Origin: Cellvibrionaceae bacterium
GTDB lineage: Bacteria > Pseudomonadota > Gammaproteobacteria > Pseudomonadales > Cellvibrionaceae
NCBI GenBank assembly: GCA_021151695.1
Contig: JAGKWU010000004.1
Span: 372,001 to 436,000 of the forward strand
Length of the DNA: 64,000 nt
Reading direction: 5' to 3'
Part shown: positions 54,372 through 62,061 of the stretch, in pieces
Layout of the letters: each line of letters begins with the position of its first letter
Numbering within the stretch: position 1 is the first letter of the stretch
Notes under the pieces: model-generated
What the model was told of the DNA's origin: nothing
The model's input: the letters and a program-made list of their open reading frames with translations, nothing else
Database searches by the model: none
Position numbers and translations under genes: made by a program

Positions 54372-54410
54372 GTTGGGATGGGTCACGCATATCACGCAAC
54401 CCATCCCAAC
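54372..54410. repeat. Inverted repeat GTTGGGATGGGT / ACCCATCCCAAC
   Basis: Perfect 12-base arms at 54372-54383 and 54399-54410 with a 15-base spacer containing CACGC and CACGC direct copies. The arm end resembles the GTTGGGGTG end of family B, so it may be a degenerate or related element. It lies 42 bases after the lipoprotein gene's stop and could also end its transcript. Confidence 0.6.
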
Positions 54411-54452
54411 GTTATGCCTGCAAGACAATCACAAGCGAAGCTCAGGATTTCC

Positions 54453-55607
54453 TCAAAGCGTCCACCCCATCATGGGACAACGCATCGTGGTTTGCGAGCC
54501 ATCGGGCCGTATCGACGGAAAATGTTTCGCATCATTGGATGCCTCAACGGCTACCACGTTTGTCGCTGTGGCGGGTGCATACCAGACAGTGCAGCTGCCT
54601 ATACAGGTGAAATCAGTACAGGCGGTACCTGTATCTTTAACAAAGGCGATGGTGCGACTGTCGGGAGACCAGAAAGCATCTGAAATAATTCCGTTATCGG
54701 TATAACGTTTCATATCAGACCCATCGATATTCATGATCCACAAATCGACAGAATTAACCGAACCTGTATCGCGCAGCTCGGCAAGCTGAACCAATGCTTT
54801 GGTTCCGTCCGGGCTGACGTAAACATCTTGTGGAACTCGCCCGCCAGGCCAGGCAACAGTAGCAAGAAGTTGCTCCTCACCACCGATAACAATTTTGCTG
54901 ATAGCACCTGAAGATCTCACTCGCAGCAATGAACCATCGGGCATCCAGGATACCGATGGTGCCAAATCACTTTGCTCGGTGGCGTAGAGTATTTTTTGCG
55001 TAGCAAGATCCCATACTACAACGGCCCGCGGTGCAAAAATCGTTTCACCCCAATAAGCTTTAATTTGATTATTTCCCAGGGGCGATGGCACCGCATGACC
55101 AACATAACCATCGGACACCAAATCCATTAAAACAGTTTTATCGCTCGTCCTGCGCACCACTAAACGCGTGGTGTCCTGATCGCCACTTTCCGGGTTGTAA
55201 TCTGTGCGAATAAAACGGCTGCCATCAAGCCAGGGCACGCCCCACTGTTCATCGAGAACTGTGGTGGTGATACCTGTATTTGGGTCCATAAAGAAGGTGC
55301 CTTCCGGTGTATCAAGATCGCTAAACGAATGCCAGATGTGTCCCACAAGCGCAGCGGGTAAATTACTGGATGATGAGCGAGAACTGCTCATCGGAGACGA
55401 TGAACCGGTGGTGCTCGACGAAGAGGTGCTAACAGGCTGAATGGACGATTGGGAGCTATTGGTGACTGATTGGGAACTGCTGGTCACTGGCGGTGGTGGA
55501 TTGTTGCCAACATCGTTTTTACTTCCACCTCCTCCGCCACCGCAAGCGGTTAACGAAATAATAAACAACAGGCAGGGGATTTTCTTAAAGCAGGTATAGA
55601 ACTCCAT
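54453..55607 (-). CDS. Surface lipoprotein with TolB-like beta-propeller
   Basis: About 384 residues. A lipoprotein signal ends with SLTACGGGGGG (Cys22). A Ser/Thr/Pro/Gln-rich linker of about 65 residues follows, similar to the linkers of the secreted cellulases. The rest is a beta-propeller with TolB/WD40-like blades (VYVSPDGTKALVQLAELRDT; LWIMNIDGSDMKRYTDNGII then DAFWSPDSRTIAFVKD). The ATG at 55607 has AAGGAG at ideal spacing. No catalytic motif is seen; it is probably a binding protein on the outer membrane. It stands alone between repeats. Confidence 0.8.
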   Translation of the reverse strand: MEFYTCFKKIPCLLFIISLTACGGGGGGSKNDVGNNPPPPVTSSSQSVTNSSQSSIQPVSTSSSSTTGSSSPMSSSRSSSSNLPAALVGHIWHSFSDLDTPEGTFFMDPNTGITTTVLDEQWGVPWLDGSRFIRTDYNPESGDQDTTRLVVRRTSDKTVLMDLVSDGYVGHAVPSPLGNNQIKAYWGETIFAPRAVVVWDLATQKILYATEQSDLAPSVSWMPDGSLLRVRSSGAISKIVIGGEEQLLATVAWPGGRVPQDVYVSPDGTKALVQLAELRDTGSVNSVDLWIMNIDGSDMKRYTDNGIISDAFWSPDSRTIAFVKDTGTACTDFTCIGSCTVWYAPATATNVVAVEASNDAKHFPSIRPDGSQTTMRCPMMGWTL

Positions 55608-55789
55608 AACATAACTCCTTTGTTGGGGGTTGCTGGAGTCTATCGGAATGGGGATTCGATAAGGCGGGTCAGTTTTTATTCTTGCAAGCGAAATCACTAA
55701 ATTAAAATGGGAAATATTTATTTTAATGCCATGGCCGTTTCGCTTGATTTTATTTTGAAAATTTTATTCCCCAAGCTCCAACCAATAAC

Positions 55790-55908
55790 GTAGGTTGGTG
55801 GTAAGGCTTGCGAAAGCAAGCTGCACCCCAACATTTTCCCCCACCTTAAGATACTCAAAATCTGCAAGTCCGAATTGTTGGGGTGCGCTACGCTTACCGC
55901 CAACCTAC
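55790..55908. repeat. Family B inverted-repeat element, copy 2
   Basis: The left arm at 55790-55833 (GTAGGTTGG through GCACCCCAACA) and right arm at 55876-55908 (TGTTGGGGTGCG through CCAACCTAC) are close reverse complements; the left arm holds an extra small hairpin, GCTTGCGAAAGCAAGC. The 332-base gap between the lipoprotein and GNAT genes holds this element and no gene. The ends match the copy at 4059-4220. Confidence 0.8.
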
Positions 55909-55939
55909 GCACCACCTAACCAACCCACCTAGCTGCAGC

Positions 55940-56389
55940 TCATATACTTTTATAGAGAGTCGGATCACTCATCGGAATACCATTAATTCTCCTAACTAAA
56001 TTTTTCGGATCTTCGTCAAAACCAAATGAACGCCAAAATGACTCTGCCTCTGAATTTATGCATTTCAGTTTTATACTTTTTATTGCTGTTTGGCTTACCC
56101 AATTTAAAAAAGAATTAACTAGAAAAGTTCCAACTCCTTTATTTCGATAGACCACCTCAACTGACAATATATTGAGAATCAACTCAAGTGACTCTCTAGA
56201 TCCGAACCAAGCCAAAAAACCTACTGCTCGGCCATCTACCTCTGCAACGAATAATGAGCTTTTTTCACGGGATTCAAAAATAACACCTATGTTATTAATA
56301 AATCCACACCCAGTATCTCCTGCCTCAAGGTGAAGCCATTCACGTATATTTTCTAAGTGCTGATCATTAGGTTGAGTGATAAGTTTCAT
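55940..56389 (-). CDS. GNAT-family N-acetyltransferase (AT-rich gene)
   Basis: 149 residues of a single GNAT fold. VEVVYRNKGVGTFLVNSFLN is the acetyl-CoA loop (R-N-K-G-V-G), and LKCINSEAESFWRSFGF is the conserved end of the fold. The gene is noticeably more AT-rich than its surroundings and has a poor ribosome binding site, and it is not clearly linked to any neighbour, so recent acquisition is plausible. The substrate is unknown. Confidence 0.85.
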   Translation of the reverse strand: MKLITQPNDQHLENIREWLHLEAGDTGCGFINNIGVIFESREKSSLFVAEVDGRAVGFLAWFGSRESLELILNILSVEVVYRNKGVGTFLVNSFLNWVSQTAIKSIKLKCINSEAESFWRSFGFDEDPKNLVRRINGIPMSDPTLYKSI

Positions 56390-56537
56390 GGTTTTTTCGC
56401 TTGACTAATTGGCTTCGCCTAATACTACCCCAACTGTCACAAAACCAACACATTCCTCCTGTTTAATATTCCATTGGCAACCACCAACCGCTCCCGCCGT
56501 TGGTGAAAGGACAACTCACTTTATTTATTGATTGCGC

Positions 56538-57665
56538 ATGGCAGCCATTAAAGTTTTGCATTTTGTGACCGGGGGATTTTCCGGGTCGACTTCTGTCGCT
56601 GTGGAGCTGGTGAAGGCTGGCTTGGCGAATCCGCAATTTGACAGTCTGCTGGTGTTGCGGCGAAAGAAGTCGAAACACGATGAGAAGATTCAGAAACTGC
56701 GCGACCAAGGTGTTCCGCTTGAAGTGGTGCCCGGGTGGAATAGCCTGGCGACGATTTTTGCGTTGGTGAAAATTTGCCGGAGCTACCAGCCGGACATTAT
56801 TGTCTGCCACGGTTTTAGCGATCACCTTTGGGGACGCTATGCAGGTTTGATTGCGGGCGTGCCCCATATGGTTCATGTGGAGCACAACTCGCGCGAGCGC
56901 TACACGCCCTGGCGCTTGCTGCAGGCGCGCTGGCTGGCGAAATATACCGATAGCATTGTGGGCTGCTCCGAAGGTGTGCGGCAGGCATTGGTTAAGCTGG
57001 GCTTTTCCGAGCAGAAAACTATCACTATTAATAACGGTATTAATACAGCGCCTTATCAGGGTAACCCTCTGCCTTTGACAGAGCGAACGCCCGGTATCGT
57101 GATGACCGCGCGCTTTGCCAAGCAAAAAGATCACCTCACGCTGATTAAAGCGGTTGCGCTCTTGCGCGATAAAAAATTCTTTCCACCGGTTTATCTCGCC
57201 GGTGCCGGCAGCAAAAAGCATATGAAAAAAGCCAAAGCCCTGGCGAGGGATTTGCTGCTCAGCAACCAGATTAAATTCCTCGGCCACTGCGACAAAGTAC
57301 CGGAGTTGTTGCAGCAAAATACCATCTGCACATTAGCGACCCATTATGAAGGTATGCCATTGGCCTTGTGCGAAGGTATGGCCGCCGGTTGCGTGATAGT
57401 TGCATCGGAAGTGGTGGGAGTTAAAGAGATGATCACCCACAGCAAAGATGGATTTTTGGTAACACCTGGCTCACCTGAATCACTCGCGCGCGGATTGGAA
57501 ATGGCGTTAACACATCCGCTGCTGACACAAAAAATGGCGAGCCGTGCACGCGAGCGCGCCCTGCGCCATTTGAGTGTGAGCAATATGGTAAACCAATACG
57601 AGCAACTGTTTTTAGCGCTGGTAACTGAGCACGAGTTGCTGCCGCGCGAATCCCTGTTTTATTAA
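56538..57665 (+). CDS. Glycosyltransferase family 4 (GT-B fold)
   Basis: About 375 residues. The N-terminal half begins MAAIKVLHFVTGGFSGSTSV, a GT4 start with a glycine-rich loop, and includes HVEHNSRERYTPWRLL. The C-terminal Rossmann domain holds VMTARFAKQKDHLTLIKAV and the donor-binding E-x7-E-type motif region ATHYEGMPLALCEGMAAGCV. Such enzymes transfer sugars from nucleotide donors to lipid-linked or LPS acceptors. The ATG at 56538 is preferred over an upstream TTG. It is the first of three glycosyltransferase-type genes on this strand (11 and 30 base gaps), probably a short polysaccharide or LPS-core operon. Confidence 0.9.
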   Translation: MAAIKVLHFVTGGFSGSTSVAVELVKAGLANPQFDSLLVLRRKKSKHDEKIQKLRDQGVPLEVVPGWNSLATIFALVKICRSYQPDIIVCHGFSDHLWGRYAGLIAGVPHMVHVEHNSRERYTPWRLLQARWLAKYTDSIVGCSEGVRQALVKLGFSEQKTITINNGINTAPYQGNPLPLTERTPGIVMTARFAKQKDHLTLIKAVALLRDKKFFPPVYLAGAGSKKHMKKAKALARDLLLSNQIKFLGHCDKVPELLQQNTICTLATHYEGMPLALCEGMAAGCVIVASEVVGVKEMITHSKDGFLVTPGSPESLARGLEMALTHPLLTQKMASRARERALRHLSVSNMVNQYEQLFLALVTEHELLPRESLFY

Positions 57666-57676
57666 GGCTGGCAACT

Positions 57677-58666
57677 ATGGGACATGGATACTGGCTGAGC
57701 ATATTAATCCCCGTTTACAACGTGGCGCCCTGGCTGCACGCCTGCCTCAATTCTGTGTGCAGCCAGGCAGATGCGGGGGTGGAAATTATTGTGCTGGACG
57801 ATTGCTCCACCGATGACTCCCGCGCATTGCTGGACGATTTTATTCGCCAATCGCCCGTGCCTATCAAATTATTACAGCACTCGCACAACCAGGGTTTGAG
57901 CGCTGCGCGCAATAGTATGCTGGATGTTGCCAGCGGTACCTATGTATGGTTTCTGGATTCGGATGATCTGTTGGAAGATGGCGCTATCGCGCGTTTACTG
58001 CGGATTGTGGCTCACGACTCGCCCGATTTAGTGATGTGCGATTTTCGCGTATTGCGCGAACAACAAACCTTTAAGCATCGCTGGCGCGGTGAAAATCATC
58101 GCAAGGCATTTGTGGGCAAAGAGAAAAGTCTGGAGCGCAATCCGGCTGATTTATTTTACGGCCTTTATAAAAAAGGCGAGCTGCATATCTGGTCAAAAAT
58201 CGCCAAGCGCGCACTCTGGGGCAATGACCTTCGCTTTCCGGTAGGCCGTTATATGGAAGATATGACAACTACGCCGCGCCTGGCATTGCGAGCGAAAACC
58301 TGGTGGTACGAACCTGCTGTCTGGATAGCCTATCGCCAGCGCGCCGGCAGCATTCTCTCCACCCCCAGCATGAAAAAAATTATCGATTCCGCCAACGGCA
58401 GCGAAGGGGTGTTAGCTGATTGGCTGGCGACGTATCCGCAATTACCTTCGCGTTCGCGCCTTGCCTTTAGCCATTACTGCGCACGCACCCACTACTCCAC
58501 ATTGCGCGATTTAAAACGGCTGGATGCGAGCGCTTATGCCAAAGAAAAAACCGAATATCGCACACGCTTATTCAACAATATCCACTGGGGCCGGTCGCAA
58601 CTGTGTTGGGAGTACGGTCGCCGGGGCTTGGCGTCGCGCCTGCTGCGTTTTCTAGCAAATTATTAA
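57677..58666 (+). CDS. Glycosyltransferase family 2 (GT-A fold)
   Basis: 329 residues. The nucleotide-sugar binding region WLSILIPVYNVAPWLHACLN is followed by VLDDCSTDDSR and the D-x-D metal site in YVWFLDSDDLLEDGAI. The family acceptor-side region then follows with YMEDMTTTPRLALRAKTWW, which carries a Glu-Asp pair in the general-base position. It starts 11 bases after the GT4 gene with an AAGG site, so both are in one transcript. It probably extends the same surface glycan. Confidence 0.92.
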   Translation: MGHGYWLSILIPVYNVAPWLHACLNSVCSQADAGVEIIVLDDCSTDDSRALLDDFIRQSPVPIKLLQHSHNQGLSAARNSMLDVASGTYVWFLDSDDLLEDGAIARLLRIVAHDSPDLVMCDFRVLREQQTFKHRWRGENHRKAFVGKEKSLERNPADLFYGLYKKGELHIWSKIAKRALWGNDLRFPVGRYMEDMTTTPRLALRAKTWWYEPAVWIAYRQRAGSILSTPSMKKIIDSANGSEGVLADWLATYPQLPSRSRLAFSHYCARTHYSTLRDLKRLDASAYAKEKTEYRTRLFNNIHWGRSQLCWEYGRRGLASRLLRFLANY

Positions 58667-58696
58667 GCTGTAGCCACTGCCGTTGTAGAGAAAGTT

Positions 58697-59515
58697 ATGA
58701 CCACGCAAAAAATCCTGATCTGCATGAAATGGGGCGACAAGTTTGGCCCCGAATATGTGAACCGCTTGTACGCCATGGCGCGTCGCAATATCACCGGCGA
58801 TTTTCGTCTGGTGTGTTTTACCGATAAAACTGAAGGCCTGCGCCCTGAAGTGGAAACCCGCGATTTGCCAGTGCTCGGCTGCGAGCATCCGAAAAACACG
58901 ATTGGCAAATGGCCTAAGGTGGCGCTTTGGGGCGCGGAGTTGGGCGGCTTGAGCGGCCCGGTTTTGTTTGTGGATCTGGATTCGGTCATCATCAATAACA
59001 TAGACGACTACTTTACCTTTGGTTCGCCCGATGACGTGATTCTTGCGCGCAACTGGGCAAAGCCGTTTTCGGGTATGGGGCAGACCTCTGTGTTCCGTTT
59101 TCCGGTGGGCAAGAATCACCACATTCTGGATAACTTTCGCCAGAACGCCCAAGCCATTGCCGATAAACATCACTTCGAGCAGCACTACATCACGCGCTCA
59201 GTAAAAGGCGGCATTAAATTCTGGCCGGAGCATTGGACGCGACACTTCCGCCTGCATTGTTTGCCGGTGTTTCCGCTGCGCTACTTTGTGCCGGCGGGAT
59301 TTCCCAAACGCGCCAAGCTGGTGACCTTTCCCGGCGGCCCCAACCCCAGCGATATAATTCTCGGGCGTTGGGATGAGGACCTTCATCCTTTCCTCACCCC
59401 CAGCCAGCATCTGGCGCAGGCGATGGATATGCAGAAGCCGTTGAAAGCGCGCTGGAAACATGTGAAGCGGTATGTGAAGCCTTGCGAATGGGTTGGGGAG
59501 CATTGGCGGGAATAA
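58697..59515 (+). CDS. Glycosyltransferase-like protein with DxD motif
   Basis: 272 residues. The N-terminus ILICMKWGDKFGPEYVNRLY and the D-x-D-containing segment GPVLFVDLDSVIINNIDDYF look like a GT-A, GT8/GT32-related fold. FRLVCFTDKTEGLRPEVETR and FPGGPNPSDIILGRWD are conserved in similar proteins encoded in polysaccharide clusters. No membrane helix or signal is seen, so it is cytoplasmic. It is third in the GT4-GT2 operon, 30 bases after the GT2 gene. The exact linkage is unknown. Confidence 0.78.
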   Translation: MTTQKILICMKWGDKFGPEYVNRLYAMARRNITGDFRLVCFTDKTEGLRPEVETRDLPVLGCEHPKNTIGKWPKVALWGAELGGLSGPVLFVDLDSVIINNIDDYFTFGSPDDVILARNWAKPFSGMGQTSVFRFPVGKNHHILDNFRQNAQAIADKHHFEQHYITRSVKGGIKFWPEHWTRHFRLHCLPVFPLRYFVPAGFPKRAKLVTFPGGPNPSDIILGRWDEDLHPFLTPSQHLAQAMDMQKPLKARWKHVKRYVKPCEWVGEHWRE

Positions 59516-60101
59516 CTTTTTGGAGATGTAACGGCGCTGGATTCCCTACGGGAATGACGATTTTATTTTTGCCTTTTGTGTTAACACACTTTGTAAGCAT
59601 GTTTATTCGCAGGAATATATTTTGAAGGGAGTCGTCATCCTGGCCGGCCGCCCCCGCAGGGGATCCAGCGCCTTTGCCAAGTCTTAATTCCTGTAAGAAT
59701 TATTAAAAAAACAACAATCACTTCCCACCAAATAACAAGCTGGCACTCTCCCACTTTGCTGTATTACGCAAACTGGCCCACGGATAAACGCCTTGGCCCT
59801 TAAGACCTCACTATCTCGCCCTGTAGATTTTCACCAATAAAATCAGTCATTTTGGCGCATTCAATTTTGTGTTGGAGCGCGAATAATCCGTTCCATTTCA
59901 AACGCAATCCAGCTCGTTTTCTCGGGCCTCCCTATCGCACCTCCCACTTTGCAAATCGACCTGAAGTGGGTGGTCTCCCCGCTACTGTCATCGCGATACT
60001 GATCATCGCTTGCCACTGCAAAACCAACTGGCAAGTCATTGACGGGCGCAAGCTCGCTGCAAGCGCCCAGTACCTCAACGATAATAATTTGGGACAACAT
60101 A
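59516..60101. other. Long intergenic region before the GH5-CBM6 cellulase gene
   Basis: 586 bases without a credible gene. The left 155 bases hold two separated family A arms (listed separately). The remainder is non-coding and moderately AT-rich near 59690-59710 and 59830-59850, and should contain the cellulase promoter. The ribosome binding region before 60102 (TTGGGACAACATA) is weak. Confidence 0.5.
59537..59668. repeat. Split family A arms, copy 4
   Basis: A right-type arm at 59537-59559 (CTGGATTCCC through GAATGACG) and a left-type arm at 59633-59668 (CGTCATCC through GGATCCAG, with a GGCCGGCCGC block) lie 73 bases apart. They face the opposite way round from an intact element, and their inner sequences do not pair well. 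GGAGT precedes the left-type arm, and CGCCTTTGCCA follows it as in copy 3. They look like halves of two different elements. Confidence 0.7.
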
Positions 60102-61946
60102 ATGAATAAGACCCTCTCAAATGCCATGCACCTGCGCCTGGCGAAAACACTAACACTCACCACGTCACTGATTACTTGCCTCGGTTTGGCGAGCGCGGCT
60201 GATGCCGTTCAGCCACTCTCCGTTAACGGCAACAAAATCCTCGCTGGCGGCGCCCCCGCCAGTTTTGCGGGCAATAGCCTTTTCTGGAGCAACAACGGCT
60301 GGGGTGGTGAAAAGTATTACACCGCCGGCACTGTGGGTTGGCTCAAGTCCGATTGGAAATCCAACCTGGTGCGCGCGGCCATGGGCGTGGATGAAGGCGG
60401 TGGTTATCTGCAAGATCCCGTCAGCAACAAGAATCGAGTGAAGGCCGTGGTAGATGCGGCCATTGCCAATGATATGTACGTGATCATTGACTGGCACAGC
60501 CACCACGCCGAGCAGTACCAAAGCCAATCCATCGCCTTCTTCCAGGAAATGGCGCGCACCTATGGCAACACCAACAACGTGATTTATGAGGTGTACAACG
60601 AGCCGCTGGATACCGCCTCTTGGAGCGGCACCATCAAGCCCTATGCGCAGTCGGTGGTAAATGCGATTCGTGCAATAGACCCGGACAACCTGATTATTGT
60701 GGGCACCCGCACCTGGTCACAGCGCGTGGATGAAGCTGCCAATGATCCCATCAGCGGAAACAACGTTGCTTACACCCTGCACTTTTACGCCGGCTCCCAC
60801 GGCCAGTACCTGCGCGACATAGCGCAAACTGCGCTCAATAAGAACGCCGCTATTTTTGTGACTGAATGGGGCTCAGTCGATGCATCTGGCGATGGCGCTG
60901 TGAACTACAGCGAAACCAATGCCTGGGTCGACTTTATGAAGAAGAACAACATCAGCAACGCCAACTGGGCGCTGAATGATAAAGCCGAAGGCTCCAGTGC
61001 CCTGACATCCGGCGCCAGCGGCAATGGCGGTTGGACTAATAACCAATTGACCGCATCAGGTGCCTTTGCGAAGGACATTATTTCCAATTGGGGCGGAGGC
61101 GTTACTCCACCCGTTAGCTGCTCGGAAGTAGCATTGCCAGGCACCATCCAGGCCGAAGCCTTCTGCTCAATGAGTGGCGTACAAACCGAAACCACCACCG
61201 ATGCTGGCGGCGGCCAGAACGTGGGTTACATAGATACGGGCGATTGGATGAGCTACTCCATCAACGTGCCTGCCAGCGGCAGTTACACCGTCAGCTACCG
61301 CGTTGCCAGCGGTGCGAGCGGCGGGACTATCCAGTTGGAGCAACAAGGTGGTTCACCGGTATTCGGTACTGTAAATGTTCCAGCTACCGGCGGCTGGCAG
61401 ACCTGGACTACCGTCTCCCACAAAGTACAGCTGAGCGCCGGCAAGCAAAATATCGCCCTGGCGGCCAAGGCCGGCGGCTTTAACATCAACTGGATTAAAG
61501 TCGAGAGCGACGGCTCTTCCAGCTCAAGTTCATCAAGCTCCAGTTCATCAGGCACTGAGTTGGCCACCGTGCAGGCCGAGAGCTATCGCATCATGAGCGG
61601 TGTTCAAACCGAAGCTACCAGTGACACCGGCGGCGGCTTGAACGTTGGTTACATAGATACTGGCGATTGGATGTCTTACGACAACACCAGCATCAACGTG
61701 CCTGCCACTGGCAGCTACACAGTGGAATTCCGTGTAGCCAGCGCTGTAGGCGGTGGTTACCTGAGCCTCGAGGAAGCCGGCGGTGTGCCCTCTTACACCA
61801 CAGTTGCCATCCCCAACAGCGGCGGCTGGCAAAACTGGACGACCGTCCGCGCCACTATCACCCTGACGGCTGGCGTCCACAAGTTCGGCATTAAAGCGAA
61901 CACCGGTGGTTGGAACATCAACTGGTTCCGCATCAGCAAACTCTAA
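60102..61946 (+). CDS. Secreted endoglucanase, GH5 with two CBM6 modules
   Basis: About 614 residues. The signal peptide ends near residue 33 (LITCLGLASAADA). The GH5 barrel (about 40-335) has acid/base Glu167 in YEVYNEP and nucleophile Glu255 in FVTEWGS. A first CBM6 (about 345-475) includes TIQAEAFCSMSGVQTETT and YIDTGDWMSYSINVPAS. A poly-Ser linker (478-492) leads to a second CBM6 (494-614). The order GH5-CBM6-CBM6 matches endoglucanase 5A of Cellvibrio mixtus, whose second CBM6 binds several beta-glucans. The GH5 domain is a close paralogue of the one at 49749. The GH26 gene begins 115 bases downstream and may be coexpressed. Confidence 0.95.
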   Translation: MNKTLSNAMHLRLAKTLTLTTSLITCLGLASAADAVQPLSVNGNKILAGGAPASFAGNSLFWSNNGWGGEKYYTAGTVGWLKSDWKSNLVRAAMGVDEGGGYLQDPVSNKNRVKAVVDAAIANDMYVIIDWHSHHAEQYQSQSIAFFQEMARTYGNTNNVIYEVYNEPLDTASWSGTIKPYAQSVVNAIRAIDPDNLIIVGTRTWSQRVDEAANDPISGNNVAYTLHFYAGSHGQYLRDIAQTALNKNAAIFVTEWGSVDASGDGAVNYSETNAWVDFMKKNNISNANWALNDKAEGSSALTSGASGNGGWTNNQLTASGAFAKDIISNWGGGVTPPVSCSEVALPGTIQAEAFCSMSGVQTETTTDAGGGQNVGYIDTGDWMSYSINVPASGSYTVSYRVASGASGGTIQLEQQGGSPVFGTVNVPATGGWQTWTTVSHKVQLSAGKQNIALAAKAGGFNINWIKVESDGSSSSSSSSSSSSGTELATVQAESYRIMSGVQTEATSDTGGGLNVGYIDTGDWMSYDNTSINVPATGSYTVEFRVASAVGGGYLSLEEAGGVPSYTTVAIPNSGGWQNWTTVRATITLTAGVHKFGIKANTGGWNINWFRISKL

Positions 61947-62061
61947 CCCAAGCTAGTGCAACACGGGGACAAGGATGTCCTTCACCGCACAAGGAGGTTC
62001 TTCTCTACATAAAAAAACAGGCGGAAAGCCTGACACAACCACCTCACCGGACCACCACAAC

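Larger units (their letters stand above)
54132..54452. other. Intergenic region with two palindromes
   Basis: 321 bases without a gene, between the LiaI-like gene and the end of the propeller lipoprotein gene. It holds the promoter for the LiaI-like operon at its left end and two separate palindromic sequences, listed individually. Confidence 0.5.

Noticed and set aside
55718..55915. A 65-codon minus-strand frame across the family B repeat
   Set aside because: It is formed by the inverted repeat itself and has no ribosome binding site or conserved sequence.
59516..60101. Possible small gene in the long gap before the GH5-CBM6 cellulase
   Set aside because: Short frames exist on both strands but contradict one another, lack ribosome binding sites, and show no codon bias or domain.
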